Shown here: one piece after another, positions 57,949-64,000 of the stretch
Layout: the number at the start of each line of letters is the position of its first letter
Position numbering within the stretch: position 1 is the first letter of the stretch
From: a bacterium
Lineage (GTDB): Bacteria > Vulcanimicrobiota > Vulcanimicrobiia > Vulcanimicrobiales > Vulcanimicrobiaceae
Length of the DNA stretch: 64,000 nt
Assembly (NCBI GenBank): GCA_021832345.1
Contig: JAKBKY010000001.1
Location: 210,385 to 274,384, forward strand
Direction: 5' to 3'
Translations under genes and position numbers: made by a program
Notes under the pieces: generated by a model
What the model was told of the DNA's origin: nothing
Database searches by the model: none
The model's input: only the letters and a program-made list of their open reading frames with translations

Positions 57949-57977
57949 TTGTCCATATGGGGAATACTCGTTACAAT
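57949..57977 (+). promoter_or_regulatory. Promoter of the lipoprotein gene
   Basis: TTGTCC (57949-57954) and TACAAT (57972-57977) separated by 17 bp. The ATG is 25 bp further, preceded by GGGGGAAAG as ribosome site. Confidence 0.65.
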
Positions 57978-58002
57978 CATCCCCTCGGGGGAAAGTCAAC
58001 CC

Positions 58003-58608
58003 ATGAACCTTTTGCGCTGTGCGGCACTTTGTGCGCTCGTTCTTTCGGTCGCCTGCAGCGGATCATCGAATACGCCGGTAGCACCAGCGCCAATCATTTC
58101 GAGTGGTCCGTTAACGTCGGGCACCGAGAGCATCACACCGTCCGTGTCCGCGACCACCGCGCCGTTGCCCAACATCGACGGAATCTATGGCGGGCAAATC
58201 GTGCTGCCCCCCGGAAGCGGTACCGCGACCTTGACGTTCTTGCTGAATCCTCCGCCCGGAATTACCGCGCTCACAGAGTACACGCCGACGCCGCAAATCG
58301 CATACATCACACTGACGGCACAATCAGCCTTCACGCTTGCGGCGTCCCCTGGGCTAAATTTGACCGTTCCCAATGCCTACATGGGGATCGACATGTGGCT
58401 GAATTACTATGGCAGCGCAGCGTGGTCGTCTCGCCAGCTGGGATGGCCAAGCACAACCTCGGGCGTCTCGGCGATGTGCTTCGCGGCGCAAGGCGGTCCG
58501 GTCTCACTACAATCCGGCCAGTCGTTGTATTTGGGAATCAATGGCGACAATGTGATCCCGACGCCGATCGCGACAGGCACCCCGGCTCCGTGCCCGCAGC
58601 CAGCCTAA
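58003..58608 (+). CDS. Predicted lipoprotein, 201 aa
   Basis: Start ATG 58003. MNLLRCAALCALVLSVACSG is a short lipoprotein signal with lipobox LSVAC (Cys18). The mature part is Thr/Pro/Ser-rich at first (PVAPAPIISSGPLTSGTESI) and then a beta-rich domain (TATLTFLLNPPPGITAL, IAYITLTAQSAFTLA) with a Trp/Tyr patch (MWLNYYGSAAWSSRQLGWPS). No family recognised. Exported and anchored to a membrane; monocistronic with its own promoter. Function unknown. Confidence 0.75.
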   Translation: MNLLRCAALCALVLSVACSGSSNTPVAPAPIISSGPLTSGTESITPSVSATTAPLPNIDGIYGGQIVLPPGSGTATLTFLLNPPPGITALTEYTPTPQIAYITLTAQSAFTLAASPGLNLTVPNAYMGIDMWLNYYGSAAWSSRQLGWPSTTSGVSAMCFAAQGGPVSLQSGQSLYLGINGDNVIPTPIATGTPAPCPQPA

Positions 58609-58748
58609 TTTTCGTCCGAAAGCGTTGAGGGGCCATGAACCTGTTTAAGATTGCTCGATACGCTTTCGATTGCATCTACGAAAAAACGCCATTACTTCTT
58701 GAATCCGCTCGGCGCAACGAGCGTGGCGGGCTACCCTTCACTGCATAG

Positions 58749-58769
58749 CCACAAACGTTCGATTTGGTG
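58749..58769. promoter_or_regulatory. Repeated motif copy 2 (AAACGTTCGATTTGG)
   Basis: CAC-AAACGTTCGATTTG-GTG, 25 bp beyond the stop codon of the leftward Vgb-type gene. It differs from copy 3 by one base inside the core. Confidence 0.4.
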
Positions 58770-58793
58770 CTCCGGCGGCGCGTAATCATGCCG

Positions 58794-59279
58794 CTACGGC
58801 GTGATCTTGCCGATCTTGTTGCCGCCCTCTTCGGTGAACCAGAGGTTGCCGTCCGGGCCCGTCGTGATGCCGCCCGTGATGCCGCCCGTGATGCCGCTCG
58901 AAACCCCGCCAGCCGGGTATTCGGTGATGACGCCGCTCGTGGTGATCTTCCCGATCTGATTGCCATTGACTTCGGTAAACCAGAGGTTGCCGTCCGGGCC
59001 TGTCGTGATGCCGAGCGGACTCGCGCCGGCCGTTGGCAACGGATACTCGGTGACCGTGCCGCTCGGCGTGATCTTGCCGATCTTGTTGCTGCCTTCGGTA
59101 AACCAAAGATTGCCGTCCGGCCCCGCCGCGATGCCGGCCAGCCCAGCGTCGGCCGTTGGGATCGCATACTCGGTGATGACGCCGCTCGGAGTGATCTTGC
59201 CGATCTTGTTGCCGTTGGATTCGGTAAACCAGAGGTTGCCGTCCGGGCCCGCCGTGATGCCTTCCGGCCGATTCTTCAT
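58794..59279 (-). CDS. Short Vgb/NHL-type beta-propeller repeat protein, probably a fragment
   Basis: 161 aa from the ATG at 59277-59279. It consists of four repeats of about 40 residues: GITAGPDGNLWFTESNGNKI followed by GKITPSGVITEY and variants. Virginiamycin B lyase-like propellers need six or seven blades and about 290 residues, so this is roughly half a propeller and it stops in the middle of a blade. Near 58870 a 12-bp unit coding GITG is repeated three times. No signal peptide. Probably a decaying gene or a piece of a larger oligomeric propeller. Confidence 0.6.
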   Translation of the reverse strand: MKNRPEGITAGPDGNLWFTESNGNKIGKITPSGVITEYAIPTADAGLAGIAAGPDGNLWFTEGSNKIGKITPSGTVTEYPLPTAGASPLGITTGPDGNLWFTEVNGNQIGKITTSGVITEYPAGGVSSGITGGITGGITTGPDGNLWFTEEGGNKIGKITP

Positions 59280-59407
59280 GGTTCCCCCTTCGGGTATGGC
59301 CGGATCGCTCCCCCTTTCGTCACCGTGCGGCGTGAGCGGCGATGAACGCTTGCAGGCGATCACGTACGTCACTCGGGGTTGCGTTCGGCGATGCAGTTCT
59401 TCTACAT

Positions 59408-59428
59408 CCACAAACGTTCGTTTTGGTG
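59408..59428. promoter_or_regulatory. Repeated motif copy 3 (AAACGTTCGTTTTGG)
   Basis: CAC-AAACGTTCGTTTTG-GTG, about 130 bp upstream of the Vgb-type start codon. The 296 bp between that gene and the IS element hold no other supported feature. Confidence 0.4.
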
Positions 59429-59640
59429 CGGTGACACCGCTGCACCACGCGAACACAGCGAGCCGAAGGGCTCGCTCGGGATACACTCCGTCGCGATGCG
59501 ACGCCTCGCCCCCTCGACCAACTCAGGGCAGGCTGAGCTCGGCGTGAGCATCCTAAAGGGCACTATCAGGCGCCCTTACCAGAAGCGCCGTAAAGCCCCG
59601 GCGTTCAGGCCGGGGATATAAGGCGCTAGGCGCGTAGCGC

Positions 59641-60030
59641 CTACAACGGAGTGCGCTGGTTTTCGATGTACTGCTTGATGATCGCCAGAGGCGCTCCTCC
59701 GCAGGAAGCGGCGAAGTAGCTGGGCGACCACAAGACGCCCTTCAAATAGCGCCTCACGAGAGCGGGGTACTGCTTGCGAAGCAGGCGCGACGAAACGCCC
59801 TTCAAGCTATTCATGAGTGCCGACAGGGCCGCTTTCGGCGGATAGTTCACGAGCAAGTGAACGTGATCGTCTTTCCCGTCGAACTCGGCGAGCGAAGCCT
59901 CGAAGTCGTAGCAGACGTTCTCGAAGATGGGCCGCATCGCGTCGAGGATCGCTTTGCTGAAGACATGGCGACGATATTTCGTAACAAAGACCAAATGAAC
60001 GTGGAGTGCGAAAACGCAGTGTGCTATCAT
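59641..60030 (-). CDS. tnpA: IS200/IS605 Y1 transposase
   Basis: 129 aa from the ATG at 60028-60030 (MIAHCVFALHVHLVFVTKYR). HUH motif H56-V-H58 in DDHVHLLVNYPP and catalytic Tyr121 in IIKQYIENQ. It cuts and rejoins single-stranded DNA at the subterminal hairpins. All catalytic residues are present. The upstream open frame to 60813 is antisense to tnpB and is not part of the gene. Intact, so the element may be mobile. Confidence 0.92.
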   Translation of the reverse strand: MIAHCVFALHVHLVFVTKYRRHVFSKAILDAMRPIFENVCYDFEASLAEFDGKDDHVHLLVNYPPKAALSALMNSLKGVSSRLLRKQYPALVRRYLKGVLWSPSYFAASCGGAPLAIIKQYIENQRTPL

Positions 60031-60036
60031 AAGGAT

Positions 60037-61227
60037 GTGACTCGTCGCCAGGGGTATCGCTTTCGACTCAAGCCGACGCAAGCTGAGGCTACGCTTTTGC
60101 GGCGGTTCGTCGGTTGCTCGCGCTTTGTATGGAACGAGGTGCTCGCGCTCAACGAACTGCGGCATGAGTGCGGCGAGAAGCGACTTGGATACAAGGCGAT
60201 GTGCGAGTATCTCGTCTATCTCAAGGACGAGTATCCGTTCTTGCGTGAGGTCCATTCCCAACCGTTGCAGCAGACGCTCAAGGACCTCGCCACGGCCTAT
60301 CAACGTGCGTTCGATCCGAAACTCTCGGCGCGATTCCCACGCTTCAAAAGGCGAGGACGCCCGCAAGGCATCCGATTTCCGCAGGGCTTCGCTTTCGATG
60401 GCAGCGGTGTCTCTCTGCCGAAGATCGGCTGGATTGGGTTTCGCAAGAGTCGCGAGATCGAGGGAACGCCCAAGAACGTCACGGCATCGAGCGACGGCAA
60501 CCATTGGTACGTCACGATTCAAGCCGAACGCGAAGTGAATGAGCCTGTCCACGCGTCGGACTCGGCGGTCGGAATCGACCTGGGCATAGTGCGGTTCGCC
60601 GCCCTTTCGGACTGCACGTTCGTCCAAGGCGCGAACGCTTTCAAGAAGCGCGAGAAACGTCTTGCGTTCTATCAGCGCCGGATGGCGCGCAAGGTGAAGT
60701 TCTCGGCCAATTGGCGCAAGGCAAAAACGAAGGTCACACGTATCCAACGCAAGATCGCGAATATCCGCAACGATATGCTCCATAAAGCCAGCACGACGAT
60801 CAGCAAGAACCACGTGGTCGTCGTGATGGAAGACCTGCGGATCACGAACATGACGGCTTCAGCCAGAGGGACGGTCGAAGACCCCGGCACGAATGTCTGC
60901 GCCAAGAGCGGGCTCAACCGGCGCATTCTCGATCAAGGCTGGGGCGAGTTCCGCCGTCAACTCGGCTATAAACTCGAATGGACCGGCGGGACGCTGCTGC
61001 TGGTCGATCCGCGCAATACGAGTCGAACGTGCGCGAACTGCGACCACGTCAGCCGAGAGAACCGGCAGACACAAGCGGCGTTTCGATGCGTCGCGTGCGG
61101 CCACGCGAGCAACGCGGATACGAATGCCGCAATCAACATCCTCCGAAGGGCCGGATCGGCCCGGATCGCCTGTGGAGATTCGCCGTTGGGCGAGTCTATG
61201 AAGCAGGAAACTCAGCGTGTCGCATGA
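60037..61227 (+). CDS. tnpB: RNA-guided nuclease TnpB
   Basis: 396 aa from the GTG at 60037 (VTRRQGYRFRLKPTQAEATL), 6 bp from the divergent tnpA start. RuvC-like catalytic residues D181 (GIDLGIV), E265 (VVVMEDL) and D361 (SNADTNAAIN). Zinc ribbon C332/C335 and C351/C354. The N-terminal wedge and REC parts are complete. TnpB uses an omega RNA from the element's right end to cut DNA lacking the insertion beside a target-adjacent motif, here expected to be TTAC. Confidence 0.93.
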   Translation: MTRRQGYRFRLKPTQAEATLLRRFVGCSRFVWNEVLALNELRHECGEKRLGYKAMCEYLVYLKDEYPFLREVHSQPLQQTLKDLATAYQRAFDPKLSARFPRFKRRGRPQGIRFPQGFAFDGSGVSLPKIGWIGFRKSREIEGTPKNVTASSDGNHWYVTIQAEREVNEPVHASDSAVGIDLGIVRFAALSDCTFVQGANAFKKREKRLAFYQRRMARKVKFSANWRKAKTKVTRIQRKIANIRNDMLHKASTTISKNHVVVVMEDLRITNMTASARGTVEDPGTNVCAKSGLNRRILDQGWGEFRRQLGYKLEWTGGTLLLVDPRNTSRTCANCDHVSRENRQTQAAFRCVACGHASNADTNAAINILRRAGSARIACGDSPLGESMKQETQRVA

Positions 61228-61274
61228 GCGATGCGTGGAAGAATCCTCGGCCTTCAGGCCGGGGAGTAGGTCAA
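61130..61274 (+). ncRNA. Predicted omega RNA (reRNA) of TnpB
   Basis: By analogy with other IS605 elements the guide RNA scaffold comprises the 3' end of tnpB and the right end, including the hairpin at 61245-61264. The guide would begin at 61275, which is the 3' end of hipA. The 5' boundary is only approximate; no promoter was identified. Confidence 0.45.
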
Positions 61275-62485
61275 GTGAGATTCATGCCGGTCTCGCTCAG
61301 TCGCGAGCCCTTGAGTCTGACACTCCTATTGGTGAAGGCACAAATGTGCGCATCTAGCGATGCACGATGCTGTTCAATGATTGGACCATCGAAATGCTTC
61401 CACGCCTCGCGCACCCGCTCGCTCATTTCCAAGGCCTCGCGGCGCACCATCGTGTACGGAAGCTGCGCGCGTTCTGCAAAGGCGCGCAAACGTCGTTCGT
61501 CGAGCACGTCGAGCGATTTGCTTTTACCGAACGAGAGGCCCAAATCGTGATCCAAGCCTGCAAAAGGCAGCGTCGTTACGTAGTCGTACGCCGGCGCAAG
61601 GATCGGATCGCGACCGTTCGGGTAGAGGAGGCTCCAATTCTTCAAGTGCATGTCCCCGTTACCGATTGCGGCGGAAAATACCACACGGCGGACGAACTCG
61701 CGTGCCTGCGCAAAGCCCGCGCGCTCGTTCAGCAGCCGTGCAACATCACTATACGTTCGGTTATCGTATTTCTCATGTGGAAACTGCCCGAACGCTTGGT
61801 TGAAATCTTCCGCGTGAATCCGTGCGCCTCCGGCGCGATCAAATCGCCGGATCGCGAGCGCTTTACCGTTGAGGTCGAAGGCGTCCGGTGCTCCCTGAAC
61901 GTGGCTCGCGTCGATGATACGGGTTTCCGGCACCTCGATGCCAACCATACGCGCCAGCGCGAGCATGGAGAACTCATTTTCCACCAGCCCCGGGAATTGC
62001 CCGGAGGAGATTTTTACAATCCAGTCCCCGCCTGCGCCATGCGCCGGGATCGTAAGGTAGTCGGCCTCCCCTAGTAGCGCGCTGAGTTTGAGTTGCACTC
62101 CTGGCAGCGCGAAGGTCAACGCATCTGCCGCCGGCGACTCGATGGGCTCTGTGGGTGAGAGCCGTACCGCACCAATGAGATCGCCGCCCAAGTATGCGAG
62201 TAATGGGAAGTCGCGATTGGGCGAGACGCGCAGATACCGTGCGATGATCGTGCGCAGCCCACCCTCGGGCAGGAGGTTTGAAAAGAATGGCGGGGCGAGG
62301 CGACGCGCACTCTGCGCCTCCTCGCGCAGGTTACCGAGATCGTCCAAGAAACTTTGGCTCAACACGGGCCGCGCATCATTTTCAACGTACTCTGGAGAAA
62401 AGGCAAAAACCGTGCGGTCGTTGACCAGGTGCGTCAGATATCCAACATGGGCATCGCCTAACTCGACCGCGAGCGTGCGGATCAC
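61271..62485 (-). CDS. hipA: HipA-family serine/threonine kinase toxin
   Basis: 404 aa. N-terminal subdomain GDAHVGYLTHLVNDRTVFAF, SQSFLDD and the PPFFSNLLPEGGLR motif; kinase domain with catalytic loop GNGDMHLKNWSLLY and the Mg2+-binding Asp in APAYDYVTT; IVKISSGQFPGLVENEF holds the ATP-site Lys and Glu. HipA kinases phosphorylate aminoacyl-tRNA synthetases such as GltX. The ATG overlaps the hipB stop by 4 bp. The TGA stop is formed by the IS right end; removing the IS restores a TAA at the same residue. Confidence 0.9.
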   Translation of the reverse strand: MIRTLAVELGDAHVGYLTHLVNDRTVFAFSPEYVENDARPVLSQSFLDDLGNLREEAQSARRLAPPFFSNLLPEGGLRTIIARYLRVSPNRDFPLLAYLGGDLIGAVRLSPTEPIESPAADALTFALPGVQLKLSALLGEADYLTIPAHGAGGDWIVKISSGQFPGLVENEFSMLALARMVGIEVPETRIIDASHVQGAPDAFDLNGKALAIRRFDRAGGARIHAEDFNQAFGQFPHEKYDNRTYSDVARLLNERAGFAQAREFVRRVVFSAAIGNGDMHLKNWSLLYPNGRDPILAPAYDYVTTLPFAGLDHDLGLSFGKSKSLDVLDERRLRAFAERAQLPYTMVRREALEMSERVREAWKHFDGPIIEQHRASLDAHICAFTNRSVRLKGSRLSETGMNLT

Positions 62486-62745
62486 GGCACGCTCGCGATG
62501 ACTTCGCGGACCAGCGCAAGCACCTTGCGTGGGACGAGCTGCGGTACAAGATCGAGCGCAGCGGCGAGTTGCGTGAAGGTCGATAGTCGCAGATCAGCGC
62601 CGCGTTCGGCGAGCGACACCGTGGCTTGCGTGACCCCAGCCTGCTGGGCCAGCACTGCCTGGCTCAGGCCCGCTCGTAGACGCGCTGACCTCAAGCCCTC
62701 GCCCGTATATGGTACAGCATATATCATGCTTGGATTATACGCCAT
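62482..62745 (-). CDS. hipB: HipB-type XRE antitoxin
   Basis: 87 aa from the ATG at 62745, or 81 aa from the ATG at 62727. The shorter form is favoured because TATAAT (62731-62742 region) lies inside the first codons of the longer one. Helix-turn-helix: LRSARLRAGLSQAVLAQQAG then VTQATVSLAERGADLRLSTF. It binds HipA and represses the operon. hipA follows with a 4-bp overlap. Confidence 0.85.
   Translation of the reverse strand: MAYNPSMIYAVPYTGEGLRSARLRAGLSQAVLAQQAGVTQATVSLAERGADLRLSTFTQLAAALDLVPQLVPRKVLALVREVIASVP
62716..62730. promoter_or_regulatory. Palindromic operator candidate at hipB
   Basis: AGCAT and ATGCT flank 5 bp, just downstream of a TATAAT -10 box on the minus strand and over the second hipB ATG. 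Position suits autorepression by HipB. Confidence 0.5.
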
Positions 62746-63072
62746 ACCATATTAGTGCGCAAGGAGCCGCGCAAGGTGTGCGTACGCGAATTCCTCAATC
62801 GTTCGTGGTGCTCGGGGTTCGCAGACGGGCGAATGTTGGAATTGTTGCGGCTCGACTGCGCCCCACAATCACCGCCGCACCACGGCAACTTTGAACGACA
62901 AAAGTTATACTACCGCCGCTTTACGCTATCTCGATTGCTGTAGGTTGCCAGGAAGTCGGCCTTCCTCCAGCCTCCTCGACGACTTCGAACGTTCCACATG
63001 TGCGAGGCCGGAAGCCGTACTTGCGACGCCGAAATTGCGGCAGGTGATTACTCCTTAGTAATCGGGAGGAGC
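62746..63072. other. Gap between hipB and the secreted protein gene
   Basis: A plus-strand GTG frame of 62 codons (62755-62943) exists but shows no motif or ribosome site and crosses the likely hipB control region, so I leave it uncalled. Nothing else is recognised apart from GGGAGGA just before the next start. Confidence 0.35.
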
Positions 63073-63564
63073 ATGATGAAACACCTCGGGATACTATCAC
63101 TCCTGGCTGCGCTCGCCTTCTCGACGAATGGCGCGCACGCCGCGCCGGCCTCCATCAACCCATGTGCGGTCGTGACGCGCGCCGATGCGAGCATGGCGCT
63201 CGGGGTTCCCGCCCCACCGGGGTTCGCCGCCTCGCATATCGTCAATGCCGAACTTGGCGGGGGCCATCCCGTGGGACCAAAGGTGCTTTGCCGGTACCTT
63301 ACCTCGGTTGGCGATGTAAATGCACACATCCAGTCGTACGCGTCGGCGCGCAGCAAGTTCGACGCCGATCGTAAAGCCTGGTGGCCGACGAAAGCGTACA
63401 CGGGGATCGGCGATGGCGCATTCTATGCCGGCGGCGGCAACATGGAAGTGCTCAAGGGTCACTATATCCTGTGGCTCTCGCTGACGTTCAAGAAGCAAAT
63501 TGCGCCGCGCTACGCGGACCCGCGTCTTATTGCGCTCGCCAAGAAAGCCGTTACGCGCCTATGA
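63073..63564 (+). CDS. Secreted protein of unknown function, 163 aa
   Basis: Start ATG 63073 with GGGAGGA 3-9 bp upstream. MMKHLGILSLLAALAFSTNG then AHA-AP is a clear Sec signal peptide with an AxA cleavage site. The mature domain has INPCAVVTRADASMALGVPA, VLCRYLTSVGDVNAHIQSYA and GIGDGAFYAGGGNMEVLKGH, a pattern like the DUF3558-type exported proteins in which two cysteines bracket a beta-alpha fold and a GIGD.A turn occurs. Role unknown. Confidence 0.7.
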   Translation: MMKHLGILSLLAALAFSTNGAHAAPASINPCAVVTRADASMALGVPAPPGFAASHIVNAELGGGHPVGPKVLCRYLTSVGDVNAHIQSYASARSKFDADRKAWWPTKAYTGIGDGAFYAGGGNMEVLKGHYILWLSLTFKKQIAPRYADPRLIALAKKAVTRL

Positions 63565-63592
63565 ACGACTCCATCTGATGCGCCGCCTCGCG

Positions 63593-64000
63593 TCAACGCG
63601 GCATGCGTACGCGTTCCAGGCCTAGCCACTGCGCCATCGCCTCGAGATCCTCGCGCAGGCGCGGGCGCAGGCTGCGCGCGTCGACGTTGGGTTCAAGGTG
63701 GACCGCATGCACGAGCAACGAACCGGCAGCGCGATCGGCTTTCACATCCACGCGCGCCACCAGCGTTTCACCGAAGAGGTACGGCAGAACGTAGTAGCCG
63801 TGGATGCGTTTGTGCACGGGGGTGTAGATCTCGATACGATAGTGAAAATCGAAGAGGCGCTTCGTCCGCTTGCGATTCCATACCAGTGAGTCGAACGGCG
63901 AGAGCAGGGCACGCGCTTCCATGCGGCGGGGTAGGCGGGCATCGCGGTGCAGATAGGCGGGCTGCTTCCAGCCGTCGACGTTCACCCGCTGCACGCACCC
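63593..64000 (-). CDS. Partial YcaQ-family (winged-helix HTH_42) protein
   Basis: The C-terminal 135 residues of a gene whose start lies beyond the right edge. It contains [20 protein letters not shown] then [20 protein letters not shown] and [20 protein letters not shown], a diagnostic block of the YcaQ/AlkX family, DNA glycosylases that unhook interstrand crosslinks in characterised members. The catalytic QxQ motif would be upstream and cannot be checked here. Confidence 0.85.
   Translation of the reverse strand, partial: GCVQRVNVDGWKQPAYLHRDARLPRRMEARALLSPFDSLVWNRKRTKRLFDFHYRIEIYTPVHKRIHGYYVLPYLFGETLVARVDVKADRAAGSLLVHAVHLEPNVDARSLRPRLREDLEAMAQWLGLERVRMPR

Larger units (their letters stand above)
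59580..61274. mobile_element. IS200/IS605-family element, IS608-like ends
   Basis: Carries divergent tnpA and tnpB. Subterminal hairpins with the shared sequence TTCAGGCCGGGGA lie at 59596-59615 (left) and 61245-61264 (right). TTAC directly precedes the left end (59576-59579) and TCAA ends the right side (61271-61274), the same pair as in IS608, with no target duplication. A further perfect hairpin (AGGCGCTA, 59621-59642) covers the tnpA stop. The right end supplies the stop codon of hipA. Exact ends are inferred from these signals. Confidence 0.8.

Noticed and set aside
57715-57999. 94-codon minus-strand frame
   Set aside because: Low-complexity product, no family, and it covers the lipoprotein promoter.
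62755-62943. 62-codon plus-strand frame next to hipB
   Set aside because: No ribosome site or motif; overlaps the hipB control region.

Overview
The window is 64 kb of high-G+C bacterial chromosome in two parts. Positions 1 to about 25,100 are accessory DNA: a defence and toxin-antitoxin island accreted at a tRNA-Glu gene. Positions 25,160 to 64,000 are mostly core genes (enolase, ndk, birA, acpS, ligA, uvrA, uvrB, prs, pth, glmU, gltX). The mix suits a high-G+C, aerobic, B12-using, chemotactic, possibly poorly studied phylum; an Eremiobacterota-like lineage is a guess that the sequence cannot prove.

The main discovery is an array of direct repeats. The last 23 nt of the tRNA-Glu gene (25085-25159, minus strand) recur in the same orientation at 3777, 14727 and 20380 (the last with one change). 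This is the pattern left by tyrosine integrases that integrate at a tRNA 3' end. The repeats cut the island into three blocks. Block 1 (20380-25107) carries an integrase, an excisionase-like protein, a repressor, a RepA-like ATPase and matching 11-bp-spaced arm-type repeats near both ends. Block 2 (14727-20380) has no integrase and carries a single-protein helicase-PLD defence gene resembling Mokosh type II, a PIN/HTH toxin-antitoxin pair and a membrane zinc-ribbon protein. Block 3 (3777-14727) has no integrase and carries a type I restriction operon with a downstream nuclease-like gene and membrane protein, a PIN/ImmA-IrrE module, a truncated AbiEi-like gene and HicBA. The DNA left of 3777 (three-gene HigBA-like operon, a second copy of the PIN-type antitoxin cut by the window edge) looks like a further block.

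Core layout: ndk-eno-tRNA(CAT)-tRNA-Glu read leftwards; birA diverges. A DUF3343 gene, a Cache sensor and a methyl-accepting protein form a split-chemoreceptor operon. Archaemetzincin and acpS-nnr diverge. A leftward DNA-repair run contains uvrB, a HAD phosphatase, a membrane protein, uvrA, a VOC protein and ligA. Rightward prs-ctc-pth is followed by an amino-acid-kinase-like protein. Then come a degenerate M48 peptidase, a 167-bp inverted-repeat element, a diguanylate cyclase, and a PLP decarboxylase coupled to a TPR/ATP-grasp protein. A leftward run of meaB, acyl-CoA mutase large and small subunits, gltX and glmU follows; the mutase residues point to isobutyryl-CoA rather than methylmalonyl-CoA mutase.

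The right end (57.7-64 kb) is mixed: a lipoprotein, a short Vgb-type repeat protein, an IS200/IS605 element with tnpA and tnpB sitting on the stop codon of hipA, hipB, a secreted protein and a partial YcaQ-family gene. No CRISPR array or rRNA was seen.
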